DNA of 54,902 nucleotides from a virus. The notes beneath the pieces were generated by a model. The model saw only the letters and a list, made by a program, of their open reading frames with translations, did no database searches and had not been told where the DNA came from. Location: positions 1 through 54,902 of IMG/VR virus record IMGVR_UViG_3300020195_000031; one strand, given 5' to 3'. This document shows, one piece after another, positions 31,272 to 41,700 of the stretch. Each line of letters opens with the position of its first letter. Within the stretch, counting starts at the first letter, position 1. The position numbers and the translations under genes are program-made.

Positions 31272-31623
31272 TTTCTACGTTTGGGGTTTTCGCGGATAAA
31301 AACTTTGACGTTTCTGTTTTCCCAAATTGCGACCCACAACAGCTTTCAACCAATGTTACTGTGCTATTTTTTCGCCGTTTCAAGATACCAAGAGCCGTCG
31401 ATAATACACAGTATGGAGTATTGATTCCACAAACAATATAGTGTTTGTGTTTTCCTAATTTTTCAGCAAAGGTGGCTCCAACAACAACATCATCATCCAT
31501 TTCTTTCAGGCAATGAAAAACACATTTGCCTTTTGCTGCTGTTAAAAGACTCTTGTATATTCGACTAGGTGGAAATTTGACAAAACAAATTGGGCCATCG
31601 TGTGAACGAATCAAAGGCATCAT
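31231..31623 (-). CDS. Isochorismatase-like cysteine hydrolase remnant
   Basis: 130 residues. 'TFAEKLGKHKHYIVCGINTP' then 'CVLSTALGILKRRKNSTVTL' and 'VESCCGS' match the last half of the isochorismatase/nicotinamidase fold, including the nucleophile cysteine after 'GINTPY'. The family's N-terminal 'vIDmQ' strand with the catalytic aspartate is missing, and the protein is shorter than the usual 180-200. It may be inactive or reused. TTGGAGGTATTGAGC precedes the ATG. It lies between the glycosyltransferase and zinc-ribbon genes. Confidence 0.5.
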   Translation of the reverse strand: MMPLIRSHDGPICFVKFPPSRIYKSLLTAAKGKCVFHCLKEMDDDVVVGATFAEKLGKHKHYIVCGINTPYCVLSTALGILKRRKNSTVTLVESCCGSQFGKTETSKFLSAKTPNVENVYGNRRKKFDFC

Positions 31624-31625
31624 GC

Positions 31626-32156
31626 TCAATACCTCCAAGACTTAAAATTATGGTGATTAAAATATCGCGACCACAGTGGCAATTCAATCAGCGAAGCAGC
31701 ATAACATGTCCCAAAAGTTTTGCTGATTAGATCAGGGCCAGTAACGTGCATCGTCAAGTCTCTGTCCAGTGTCCGTATGCGCTCAGCATTGTCGATAATA
31801 GTTTGCAACGCCCACTTAATGGGTACTGCTCCCGGAACAGCACCCATTATACAGTTGCCTGCCCCGCTGAATTGTTTGACTGCCCAACAATCAAACAGAT
31901 CCAGCCACGTTGGATATTGCAATGGTTCAACGTCGATATCCACGTATAATCCACCATACCGATACAGCACTTCCAATCGCAGAATGTCAGCGGCCAAACC
32001 CACATTAGGACATTCGGATATTAGATTGCCTGTTACTGGCTTCTCGATAGTGGCCCATGTTTTTACCTCCCACTTGGGGTAGATGATTCTGTAATCAAAA
32101 ACTGCCGGACGTATTTTGTCACCGATCCAAACATGATGGATGATTTTGGGAATCAT
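31626..32156 (-). CDS. GT32-like glycosyltransferase (DXD sugar-binding)
   Basis: 176 residues. 'MIPKIIHHVWIGDKIRPAVF' is the typical start of the Gly_transf_sug family, and 'AADILRLEVLYRYGGLYVDI' with DID gives the DXD metal and nucleotide-sugar site. The middle 'GAGNCIMGAVPGA' loop also fits. It should transfer a hexose from a nucleotide sugar; the acceptor could be a tail protein or host surface glycan. ATGA overlap with the upstream gene places it in the tail operon. Confidence 0.8.
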   Translation of the reverse strand: MIPKIIHHVWIGDKIRPAVFDYRIIYPKWEVKTWATIEKPVTGNLISECPNVGLAADILRLEVLYRYGGLYVDIDVEPLQYPTWLDLFDCWAVKQFSGAGNCIMGAVPGAVPIKWALQTIIDNAERIRTLDRDLTMHVTGPDLISKTFGTCYAASLIELPLWSRYFNHHNFKSWRY

Positions 32157-32641
32157 AGTGTCACCGAAACCGAACCGGCACAGAACGATAATGAGTTCAG
32201 CGAAAATGTGCCTGCCAAATTACCGCCCGAGCATGTCACACCAGTGATTACTTTGAAGCCTGTCCAGATTGAATCTGACCCGCCCCAATCAACATCCGTA
32301 CCGGTATAATCAATACGTGCAGCAACCTCACCAGTATCTACATCGCAGCGAACAATAAGAACCATCTTTTCAGCGGGTAGACCTGTCGGGGTTTTCTTCC
32401 ATATCCATTCATGGTATGTAGTCAGGTCTTGATAGGACTTATCCTCGGAATAGGTACCATTTGCATCAGTGCAGAATGAACTACCAACAGCACCTGTCAC
32501 CTCTGGAGAATTCGACGGTGTTGCACGACAGTCTGGAAAACATCCTTCTGCGCAACATTCACAGTTTTCAGCATCAGCGGTGAAAACAATTAAGCCACCG
32601 TCAAAGACAATCTTACCGTCGATGAAAAGGATACTTGCCAT
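32153..32641 (-). CDS. Uncharacterised tail-region protein, 162 aa
   Basis: Starts MASILFIDGKIVFDGGLIVF. It has a cysteine cluster (CECCAEGCFPDC) and then a serine/glycine-rich beta region ending FCAGSVSVTL. Its ATG overlaps the stop of the 1460-residue tail protein gene. It probably decorates or extends the tail tip, but no family is recognised. Confidence 0.5.
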   Translation of the reverse strand: MASILFIDGKIVFDGGLIVFTADAENCECCAEGCFPDCRATPSNSPEVTGAVGSSFCTDANGTYSEDKSYQDLTTYHEWIWKKTPTGLPAEKMVLIVRCDVDTGEVAARIDYTGTDVDWGGSDSIWTGFKVITGVTCSGGNLAGTFSLNSLSFCAGSVSVTL

Positions 32642-35600
32642 TATGGACACTCCACACCAGTATGAACGTCCGTCCAACCAGACTCGGTGTTTGCATCAGG
32701 CAGCACAGTGATGACTTGGGTTTTCTTCTGCAACTTGCGTGTTGTGCCATCGACTTGCATATTAGTAACCACCGTTATGGTGACGGGAGTTACCTTTACC
32801 CACTCCGCGCCATCAAACTTGAGCAAATCGCCCGATGCTGGTGCCAGTGTGTCGTCAACGTCTTTCAGATGCTTGAGCATCTGCGGAACGTAAAACTCGT
32901 CTTGCTCCGTTGGCGTATCCTGATTGATTTCCTCAAGACAGTGTCCGCGTGCATCATGCTTGAGGCTATGACCATTGATTTCAACCTTCGTGCCTTTAGC
33001 TGTAGTGTTTGAGCCATCTTCGGTTACGATCACCGATGAGACATTTGGAAATTCAAAAGCCTCGTCAGCAGCCGCAGGCCCAATATGGTTAAAATCAGCG
33101 GTATTGAATCCTGTACCGACTTCAATATCATTAGTTATTTCAAGCCACAAATCATCTGGATTGATTCTGACAACAAAATCGTCATTGTTGCCAAAATTAC
33201 CATTAAGATGACCCTTCGCATCACTGTTGTACGTTATCGTCTTGAAATTGATCTGCCCACTACTGGTGATTTGTTCGAGGCAGTTGATTTCGTTAAGACC
33301 ATCAACAGCCTGCGGATCAGAGTGTTTTAGAGTGTAGAATGCAATGGCAGCATCCGTGAAAATCATTTCGATCCACGGATCTTCGGTAAGTAATACCTCT
33401 TCCAAGTATCCGGGAGTCTCACCTGCCTTTGCAGCGACCAATCTATCAGTAGCGGCCACAGTATCAATAAGCACCTCGATAGGTTCGCCGCAATCGAAGC
33501 CTTCGTCACCAACCCAACCATCTGCCTCAAAGTTAAAATGTCCAGAGTAGTCAAATTTGCGGCATTGTGGAAATACTCTCAATACGCTTCTCGCAACGTC
33601 CCATTCAAACTTGGGGCTAAAAAGAACAGCATGCCCGCCGGGGCATCCGGTATCATGATTAGCCTGCATCATTTCAGTAAAGGTTCCCGAATCACCATCT
33701 TCGATCTTCTGAACATGCACAAGAGTAGGAGAAGAAACGGTATTGATTTCCTCTTCAATTTCGCCAACAAACTGCCCCGGAAGAACCCATGTGAACATGC
33801 AACTCGTTGCCACCTGAACAAAAGGTATCGAACGATTGAACCACCAGATTCCTCGACCCTCTGATGTAGTGGTATGGTAGATGTCAACGATTTCACCGTC
33901 GTAGACCCAACCAACAGGAGCATGCGGAAATGCTCCAGAAGCGACAACCATTTCTGCGAGATTGAATGCTACAATCTGAATATCATCAAGGTCGCTACCA
34001 CCGCCACCCTTGTGTTTCAGAATGTTGTAAGCAACATCCGTGATTCCACCAGCAAGATTCAGAAGCTTGACATTGTACTTCATCCCACCTTCATTGTAGC
34101 CATCTTCGTCTCTTGAGTTTTCAAAAACAACACCATGCCATGCTCGCGTTACGAGACGATGGCAAATATGCACACCGTCCTGTCCACGCTCGACCTCGAT
34201 CCAGTCGCCTACTCTTAGATTGTGTTGCGGATTGGTGTCAACAACAACTCGTTCCGTGTGTGTCGCTGGCTTGAACCAACCGTCCATATAGTAATCAACA
34301 TAGAACGTGTTCTTGAATTCTTCATGCACTCGAACAATCTTAGCAAGTCTCTTGCTAGAAGATTCTAGCTTCCGTAGCTCACGCATCACCTCGTCGACGC
34401 CGAATTCATCGCGAGCATAGAAAACAGCAGCATTGCTTTCTTCAAACAAGTCAGCAGGATTATCAGGAATACTATCACCTGAGTCGTCGAGCCATGCCAG
34501 AGGATGCGTCGTGACACTTCCCGCAATTGCAGGCGTCCAAAGAGACAAGTGAACCAATCCATCATGCACTGGATTGTGAACACTATAGACGACTGTTTTC
34601 TGAAACAATGAACCTAGCAAACCAGTGCTGTAGTTTGTTGCTACAGTGTCATACACTTCTAGACCGAATGCTTCTGGAAACGCTGTAGCATGAAAGAGCC
34701 GCCAAACATTCGAGTATCGGGTTCCCCAAAAGAGCAACGATTTGTCGACGAGAGTAGCATCGTTGTAGATATACATCTCTACTTGCTGTTCTCGCTTGCC
34801 GTACTTGTCAAAATTATTCTCGTAGACCTGCTGAGCATCAACATCGAAAGGCTCTGGAGCATACGACCGTCGCCACTTGCCAACCAATCGTGTAGTAACT
34901 TCTTCGGCAGGAGTAAATTCAAGAACCGGACTATTCTCAAGAGTCTTTGCTTCATTGAGTGTGAAATCTGTTGAAGGTTCTCCGGAGAGGTACCTGATCT
35001 TAATTGTCGGCCCATCGCAAATCAAAGCACAACGGGCCTGCCAAGCAATCTCTTGACATACTGCTAGAGCGTCCGGACGTTCACTGATTGTAAAGTGCGA
35101 TGGGTAATTCGTTAAGGCTGCAGCGACGCTAGCAAACGTCGATCCGTCGGTTAGCAGGTCTGTGTAGCTATCCAACAGGTACTCAATGATTGCAGCCGTA
35201 TTGCTACCAATCGTCGATTCCAATGTTACATAGATTTGAGCCTTATCCCACGCCTGACCTTTCAATGTATCTAGCGGTCGAATGAATTCAATCGTCGTTA
35301 CATTTTGCGGCCCTGATTCTAGATTCGTTTCTCGGGACAGATTGATTGTATACAGTATCTTCGGAATCGGGCTAAAAAATGCGTGACCCTCTTCGTCTTG
35401 CCACACTCCATAGACAGCAAGCACTTCTTCCGAAGTAAAGAGGTTAGCAATGTACACGTCACCAACAGGAGGATTCCATTGCCGAATGTCTTGCCCTGAT
35501 CGAGCAGACCAAAAAGCATTCTTGATGAATTTGAGCAATTCCAGTTGATGAATCAAACCACCAAACGGGCTCTTTAGAGTGTCGTCGACGTTCTCAAACT

Positions 35601-37023
35601 CTTTGATCTTGTCAAGCGATTCTGTAACTTCATTTTTGAAATCTTCAATTTCAAGAATCAAACCGTTACGAGCGATAGCGTGAACAGCATTGAATTTTGA
35701 TACTTGCGTAGCAAGTCCCCATTCTTGAACACGCCCTAAGACACCACTATTAGCTTCGTCAAGATGGGCTTCATCAATCGTCTTGGAGCCGATAAGACGA
35801 TCTTTTCTCCAAGGATATTTGAACCATACCTTTGTGCCTTCTTGTCGAACACAAAGATTCTCCGCGATAATGGTGTTATCTTCTGCAGCCCATCTTTGGT
35901 ATTTTTCAAGGGTCGCTTCTTCTCTCTCGACAGCGGCTTCGGCTTCCGCAATTTCTTCGGACGAGCTTTCCTGCTGTAAAACAATGGCAAGCAGTTGTCG
36001 AGCTTTGACAACATCAGCTTGCTGCTCAATAGCCCTCGTAGTGTTGTAATCATACGGAGTAAAAGTATAGACAAAATGATTCGCAAGATCAATATCTTTG
36101 CGAACAAGCCAAGCCACTTTGGGGTTGTAATAATCTGGATCGTCGATGGGACGAATAGCACATTGCACATCCTCCCACTTGGCAGCATTAGCCGTCGTAA
36201 TTTCAAAAACACCATTATTAAATTGACCCTTGAAAATTATACCATCAATCTCAAGAGTGATTTCTTCATTTTGAGGAAATCGAGAAATATCTTCAACGAA
36301 GATTAGATTTTGCTTCGGGAGTTCAAAATCATCATTATCAATATCAGTATGTAAAACGGATTCGAGGTGTGCAACTGGCTTAAGATGAAAGTTTTTAATT
36401 TTCTCGCCGGCTGCAAGAGGAGCGGTGTAGTCCCAAAGCTTATCGTTAAAAATATTGGCACCAAGATTCATCGGCTTGGTGATGCGTGAGCGTGGAGTCT
36501 CCTGCACAAGAATAGCAGGCGAGTGTGCTACCTTTCCAAAGACCATCGGCCACGGCTTATTGATTGCAACATCATTATTGGCTCCGAATTGGTCTTGCTC
36601 AACCTGATGCCCAATCGCATTGCTCGTATAGGCAGAGGTAAGATCGAAACGAAACTTGCGTTCACCTTCTGACCACTGTACCAACGAAGATACTTTGCCT
36701 CGGAAGATTGCGGTAGGGACACCGGCTTCTTCGGCAAAGTAGTGATACAGGATACACGTTGATCCTTCGGTTTCCGCTGTATCAACAATAGTTTTTAGGT
36801 GGCCGTCAAAATCATCAAGCTCAAGACTGGTATACGCAATCATTCCAAAATTGTTTTGCGTTTTCTCACTACGGATACCAGAAAAAGAAAGAATACGGCC
36901 AGACCAACCAGAGAAGCTTTTGTCAGCATAAAGATACGTGCCGCCGCTAAGCCAATTGATTTGAGCAACAAGAATGGGTTCTTGTGCCTGCGGGCCTACG
37001 CCAGTTTGATTCGTTGTTCTCAT
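32641..37023 (-). CDS. Large tail-tip / receptor-binding protein
   Basis: 1460 residues. The N-terminal 350 residues ('EPILVAQINWLSGGTYLYAD', 'YTSLELDDFDG') look like a tail-hub fold, followed by a charged coiled coil (EEIAEAEAAVEREEATLEKY) and a long middle part with hub-like 'RPDALAVCQEIAWQARCALI' segments. The C-terminal 400 residues are beta-rich and variable, the likely fibre or receptor-binding part. The position after the tape measure and minor tail genes fits a central tail protein such as lambda gpJ, though direct similarity is weak. It shares ATGA with the upstream gene. Confidence 0.7.
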   Translation of the reverse strand: MRTTNQTGVGPQAQEPILVAQINWLSGGTYLYADKSFSGWSGRILSFSGIRSEKTQNNFGMIAYTSLELDDFDGHLKTIVDTAETEGSTCILYHYFAEEAGVPTAIFRGKVSSLVQWSEGERKFRFDLTSAYTSNAIGHQVEQDQFGANNDVAINKPWPMVFGKVAHSPAILVQETPRSRITKPMNLGANIFNDKLWDYTAPLAAGEKIKNFHLKPVAHLESVLHTDIDNDDFELPKQNLIFVEDISRFPQNEEITLEIDGIIFKGQFNNGVFEITTANAAKWEDVQCAIRPIDDPDYYNPKVAWLVRKDIDLANHFVYTFTPYDYNTTRAIEQQADVVKARQLLAIVLQQESSSEEIAEAEAAVEREEATLEKYQRWAAEDNTIIAENLCVRQEGTKVWFKYPWRKDRLIGSKTIDEAHLDEANSGVLGRVQEWGLATQVSKFNAVHAIARNGLILEIEDFKNEVTESLDKIKEFENVDDTLKSPFGGLIHQLELLKFIKNAFWSARSGQDIRQWNPPVGDVYIANLFTSEEVLAVYGVWQDEEGHAFFSPIPKILYTINLSRETNLESGPQNVTTIEFIRPLDTLKGQAWDKAQIYVTLESTIGSNTAAIIEYLLDSYTDLLTDGSTFASVAAALTNYPSHFTISERPDALAVCQEIAWQARCALICDGPTIKIRYLSGEPSTDFTLNEAKTLENSPVLEFTPAEEVTTRLVGKWRRSYAPEPFDVDAQQVYENNFDKYGKREQQVEMYIYNDATLVDKSLLFWGTRYSNVWRLFHATAFPEAFGLEVYDTVATNYSTGLLGSLFQKTVVYSVHNPVHDGLVHLSLWTPAIAGSVTTHPLAWLDDSGDSIPDNPADLFEESNAAVFYARDEFGVDEVMRELRKLESSSKRLAKIVRVHEEFKNTFYVDYYMDGWFKPATHTERVVVDTNPQHNLRVGDWIEVERGQDGVHICHRLVTRAWHGVVFENSRDEDGYNEGGMKYNVKLLNLAGGITDVAYNILKHKGGGGSDLDDIQIVAFNLAEMVVASGAFPHAPVGWVYDGEIVDIYHTTTSEGRGIWWFNRSIPFVQVATSCMFTWVLPGQFVGEIEEEINTVSSPTLVHVQKIEDGDSGTFTEMMQANHDTGCPGGHAVLFSPKFEWDVARSVLRVFPQCRKFDYSGHFNFEADGWVGDEGFDCGEPIEVLIDTVAATDRLVAAKAGETPGYLEEVLLTEDPWIEMIFTDAAIAFYTLKHSDPQAVDGLNEINCLEQITSSGQINFKTITYNSDAKGHLNGNFGNNDDFVVRINPDDLWLEITNDIEVGTGFNTADFNHIGPAAADEAFEFPNVSSVIVTEDGSNTTAKGTKVEINGHSLKHDARGHCLEEINQDTPTEQDEFYVPQMLKHLKDVDDTLAPASGDLLKFDGAEWVKVTPVTITVVTNMQVDGTTRKLQKKTQVITVLPDANTESGWTDVHTGVECP

Positions 37024-37418
37024 ACGACTTCCTCAAATTCTAATTCGACCTCAGATTCTTTGTAGCTTGAAAAAGTTACAGGTGTTGTTAACATCTTCGC
37101 TATTAGGGATTGGTCAATTGTGCCGCCAAAATCTTGTGTAATCGGTAGACCAGTATTATTCTGACGTTGCGATTCCATGAACGTCACTCCCATATTCTGC
37201 CCATGATAGGTCAGAATAAAGGAGCGAAGTTCTAGATATTTGGCCCGAGATAAGATAATCACTGTAACAGTGAATCGTCGACGGCATTCTGTTTTTACTT
37301 TCGTTCGGCGAATACCGGACATTGATCTACGAATCTCTACTTTTTGGTCAAAAATCTCACGCGGAAAATCCCGCGTGCGACCAATGAATGAAGCAGATTG
37401 ACAGGTTAACATCATCAT
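37020..37418 (-). CDS. Minor tail protein, 132 aa (putative)
   Basis: Starts MMMLTCQSASFIGRTRDFPR. It is beta-rich, with 'RRFTVTVIILSRAKYLELRS' and a C-terminal acidic strand 'SEVELEFEEVV'. The layout (tail-like strand-turn-strand, then a helix) resembles small minor tail proteins. ATGA overlaps link it to both neighbours. Confidence 0.5.
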   Translation of the reverse strand: MMMLTCQSASFIGRTRDFPREIFDQKVEIRRSMSGIRRTKVKTECRRRFTVTVIILSRAKYLELRSFILTYHGQNMGVTFMESQRQNNTGLPITQDFGGTIDQSLIAKMLTTPVTFSSYKESEVELEFEEVV

Positions 37419-37825
37419 ACCTGTTCACCTTCAAAACTGAATTCCACTTCCCACACTCTAGCATCCTCACACGCTGTTGATCGTCGCACTTGACGAATTT
37501 TGATTGGTGACTCAATTACACCAACCCACTCTTGCTCAAACTCGTCATAAAGGGTGATATCTAATCCTGCTGTAACGCAAACAAATTCTCGAAGATTATC
37601 GACCTGACTCTTTGACAATGAAGTAAAAGTGTACTGGAGGATTTCAACATCATTCCATGTCGTTGGTCGAACCTGCACTAAGCGACCACCAACAGTTTCA
37701 CGCGTCAGTGTTCGAGGATCAAGAATCTGATTCGTTGTCGATGGAGTATTTAGTTCTACAGTAAGCATTGCGTATTCGAGACGGATCGGGAAGCGTTCTG
37801 CTTCGACACAGACATTTCCTGCCAT
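37415..37825 (-). CDS. Minor tail protein, 136 aa (putative)
   Basis: Starts MAGNVCVEAERFPIRLEYAM. 'DVEILQYTFTSLSKSQVDNL' and 'CEDARVWEVEFSFEGEQV' match the pattern of phage proteins that describe a short tail-domain with a terminal beta strand. It resembles the neighbour at 37020-37418 in ending with an acidic strand, so the two may be paired tail-tip proteins. Confidence 0.5.
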   Translation of the reverse strand: MAGNVCVEAERFPIRLEYAMLTVELNTPSTTNQILDPRTLTRETVGGRLVQVRPTTWNDVEILQYTFTSLSKSQVDNLREFVCVTAGLDITLYDEFEQEWVGVIESPIKIRQVRRSTACEDARVWEVEFSFEGEQV

Positions 37826-38214
37826 TAGGAGTATCTCCCATTTTCAATCAAGGGTAATTTTATAACAGCAACGTGCTGTTGTAAGGAAAGCTCCGACTCT
37901 AACGGGCGACCAAAATCTGAGGGCGAACGCACAACACTAGATTCTAGACTCAATTCATGACTCAAAACCCTACCAGCATTGATGCCAGAAGCAGCATCCG
38001 AAAGAGCAAGGGTTGAACCTAGTGTTTCGGCGTGTGTTCGGTGCATCGTTTGCGAGAGGAAAAGCGTGTCATCAATTTCTTTCTCGTGCGTTCGCCCTGA
38101 TGCCTGACTCAAAGACAATTCACTTTCAAGACTAAAATTCAATGCCATAGGTTCTCGATCAAATTGATGATCGAGAGCCAAGGCACTGATAATAGTTTTT
38201 TGAAAGATTGCCAT
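37825..38214 (-). CDS. Repeat-containing tail-region protein, 129 aa
   Basis: Starts MAIFQKTIISALALDHQFDR. It is built of about five imperfect units of roughly 18-20 residues with a hydrophobic 'L-x-L-S/E' core (LESELSLSQ, DDTLFLSQ, GSTLALSD, SHELSLESS, ESELSLQQ), which could form a beta-solenoid or collagen-like stack. The function is unknown. Confidence 0.55.
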   Translation of the reverse strand: MAIFQKTIISALALDHQFDREPMALNFSLESELSLSQASGRTHEKEIDDTLFLSQTMHRTHAETLGSTLALSDAASGINAGRVLSHELSLESSVVRSPSDFGRPLESELSLQQHVAVIKLPLIENGRYS

Positions 38215-38215
38215 T

Positions 38216-38707
38216 TTAAGCACTCACACTGTAGGTGATTCTGAGAACATCGTCATCAATCACAGGCAGATTAGCAGAAAACAATGCAGTCGCCCACAAC
38301 GTAGCTGCACCAGTGCTACCCTTTGTGTCGATGCTCGCAATAAAGATACCACGAATGCCAACAGTGGCACTAATAGTGAAAACAACCGGCGCAGCATTTG
38401 TAATGACCTGACCCGATGCAGCTCCCTCAGTCCATGCTGGACGCGTCGCTTCATCATAGTCAGAGCTTTCCGTCCATCCTGAATGGGAAGCATGTGTATC
38501 TCCAGCAGCGAGGGCTGTGTACCCTGAATTGTTAATCAGGCCAACGTACCATGCAGGAATCTGCGTGGCCCCATTGAACATGATATTAAGCAGGGCATCC
38601 TTGCCCTGATTCGTAATATCGTTGTGAAAATCATATTCGCCGATTACTTTGCCGTTGCGAACGTGTTCAACAATGAACCGTCCCTTCAAAGATAATTTGT
38701 CAATCAT
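38216..38707 (-). CDS. Tail fibre-associated protein, 163 aa (putative)
   Basis: Starts MIDKLSLKGRFIVEHVRNGK. 'NDITNQGKDALLNIMFNGAT' and 'WYVGLINNSGYTAL' resemble a recurrent phage tail-domain whose N-terminal strand pairs precede a beta sandwich. Its ATG overlaps the stop of the tape measure gene. Confidence 0.55.
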   Translation of the reverse strand: MIDKLSLKGRFIVEHVRNGKVIGEYDFHNDITNQGKDALLNIMFNGATQIPAWYVGLINNSGYTALAAGDTHASHSGWTESSDYDEATRPAWTEGAASGQVITNAAPVVFTISATVGIRGIFIASIDTKGSTGAATLWATALFSANLPVIDDDVLRITYSVSA

Positions 38708-41700
38708 GTTGTACTCGTTGGGGTAAGGTTAACCGTTCCGCGTTGAATCTCTCGGCGTAACGCACGCCCAAGAGCAATAACATTTTCAGGGCTGGCTTCG
38801 GGGCCAGATACAGTGATATTGATTTCACCAACATTCGTCGTCACACTAGCTGTAGCATTTGCGGCATTAGGAAGTAACGGTGAACCACGATCACTGACCT
38901 TCGGGGGAGGTAGACGTTCAGTGATTGTTTCTTGTAGCTTCTTAAGAGAGTTAATCAATTCCTGTGTCGTAGTTTGCCCTGCCTTGTGTTGCCGAGACAA
39001 TTCGTTGATAACCGCTTTGATTCCCTCTTCATTGATTTTAGACGTATTTAGTAAGTCTTGAGCCTCTTTTTGTTTCGCTACAGCATCATTGCGATCTTGT
39101 GCAGCCTGTTGGAATTTCTTGATTTCGTCTAAGAAGTCTTGGAGTAAGCCTTGTGTTGCTTCGGCTTGTTTTTTATTTCGCTCAGCTTCGGCCAAAACCC
39201 CTGGGCTATATGTAACTCCCTCTCGCAAAACTGGAAAGTTTTTAACAATTGCCGCAATCGTTGTTTGCAATGTTTCAAATTGCTTAATGATTTTTTGAGA
39301 AACGCCTTCGGGGTCTTTTGTCGTTTTAAATTCTGCAATATTTTCTAGTAACGCATCAAGGGATTGTTTTGCATTGCCCGTAAGCTGACCTGCTTTTACG
39401 GGTTCGCTGAAAGTCAAACCTGTTGAGCCAACCAAATCTTCAATAATGGTTTCAAAATCTTTAAGCGTATTTCCGAAGATGACCGATGCTTCGTCTCGTC
39501 GTGCAGTAAAGGCGGCTCGCAAATCACCAGCAACTTTGACAAAGTTCGTCAAGTCGATTGTCAAATCGGAGACGGCCTTTTCTGCAAGTTTCAAAGCTGC
39601 ATTTGATTTCTCAATCGCTACAGCTTCTTGAAGTCTAAGCTGTTTTGCTTCCAAAGACTGGACAAGGTTAAATTTGTCAATAGGATTGATTCCAGCCCCA
39701 CCAAGGTCAAGCTTCTTGATTTTGTCAAGGGCTTCGGCGACTTCTGCTAAGCCCCCATCCGTTGCTGCGGCTTCGGAGATATCTTGCAGATGTTCATCTA
39801 GTTGTGCGAAGATTGATTTTTGAAACTCTAGATGTTTCTCTTTTGCTTTTTGAATCGCTTCTTGACGAGCCTGTTCTTCGCGTTGAAACTTGAGTCGTTC
39901 CTCAGCAAGAGCATTGAAAGTTGTCTCAAGCTCAATTAGACGTTGCCGAGCCTTTTCACGAGCCTCATGAGACTTTTTCTCATCTTGGCTCAAGTTGAGA
40001 TTGATCTGGAATCGACGCTCAAGGAGCCTATTGATTTCTTCGTATAGGCGAAGCACCTCTTCCGGATTGGCGTCCTGACCATTCTGCAACGCCTGTGCTT
40101 TTGTTCGAAGCTCATTCGTTCGCTTCAAGAGAGCATCTAGTTGCTTCGCAGGGTCATCAATCTGCGAGAAGGAACGCTCAAAGATTCCGGACTCGTTGTC
40201 AATCGTCAATTGGCGAGTCAGATCAATGAGTTTTTCAATTGCTTTTTCAGAATCTTTCAACGAATCTTCGGTCAGCTTCAAAGCCTTATCCATTGCACTT
40301 TCAATACTCTTACCGGCGGCCTTGAACGCCTTTTCAGCCTTCTTTGCACTACTTTCTGCCGCATCACCCAAACCGTTCAAAACCAATCGAATGGCAGCAA
40401 GGACTCTAGCATATTCACCTTCAACTGCCCCAATCTGATCTTTCAGCCCTTCTTGAACCTTTGTGAAACCTACGCCTTCGGCGTCACGAGCATCAGCATT
40501 TAGTTTTCGCAACGCGAGGCTGAATTCCGATAACCTATCTCTTGCTGCTTGCGCTTCAACACCTGCTGAAATAATTTTGTCAATAACGAAACCGAGACCA
40601 AGAGTAAGGCCGAAAGACACAACGCCTTGCAAGGCAGAGAATGCCCCACGCAACAGAGTTATAGATGTACGAACACCAAGAATCCTATTAGCAGCAATGG
40701 ATGCTTGTACAGCAGTCACCTGCCCCCAAGCGAGCGTTGCCAGTTTGACAACACCCCATCCGATGGCCAATTCTTTCACAATATTCAGAAGCGGGATAAT
40801 CCCGTCTTTCATTTCACCGAAAAGCTTACCAGATTGATTCAAGAATCTAATGAAAGGTTGACCAAAGCTTTCTTGTAGAGCGATACCAAGGGACTTGACC
40901 TGCTTCTCAAGTTGTTTGGCCTGATTCTCGAAAATGATTGTAGAAGCGGTTGCCGCCAGATTACTTGGGTCTTTCAGTTGGCCAACGGCTTCGGCATGTT
41001 GACGACGCAATTCTGCATTGCGTACAGTCTGTTCAGCCGCTCGACGGCCACGAAGATCAGGGAACAATTCAGCGAGTGCTTCCTGACCTTCGCCTGTTCG
41101 CTCAAACTGATTGAACAATTCTTTCATGAACCCGGTCAAACGCAGAGCAGCAATACCTTGACGTACTGTGCTGAAACCCATCTTGTCCAGAGTTTCTTGC
41201 AGCACCTTGGACGGCTTCGACATTCTGTTGAACAGGTTGCCGAGGTTCGTCATCGTCGTATGCGTGTTGACGCCTTGACGACTGATGACGGCAATCGAGG
41301 CTCCCATTTCCTCAAACGTGATGCCTAACGGTGCGGCGGTTGCTGAAAGGTTACCGATTTCAGCAAGCTCACTAGCTGTCGAGCGAGAGATATCAATAAG
41401 TCTAAAGAGAACGTCCGTAAGGTGTTCCGCTTCTTGAGTAGACAACTGGAACGCATTGACAAGACTGGATAGAGCCTTAGCGGTCGTCGCAACGTCCGTG
41501 ACACCGATCAGCGAGAGTCTAAGTGCAGCGTTCAAAAACTGAACAGCTTCCGCACCTTGAGCAATCTGGTCAGAAATGATTTGATAAGCGGCGGCCGCCG
41601 TATCCGTATTATCTGCACCAAACGCTCGCGACACTCTGTTAATAGTGTCAGCCCACTGGCTGAAAGACAGTTGAGCATTTTGTGAAATCGTTCTGATTTC

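Noticed and set aside
35736-36306. Alternative frames within the 1460-residue tail protein gene
   Set aside because: They overlap a well-coupled long gene in full and have no ribosome site.
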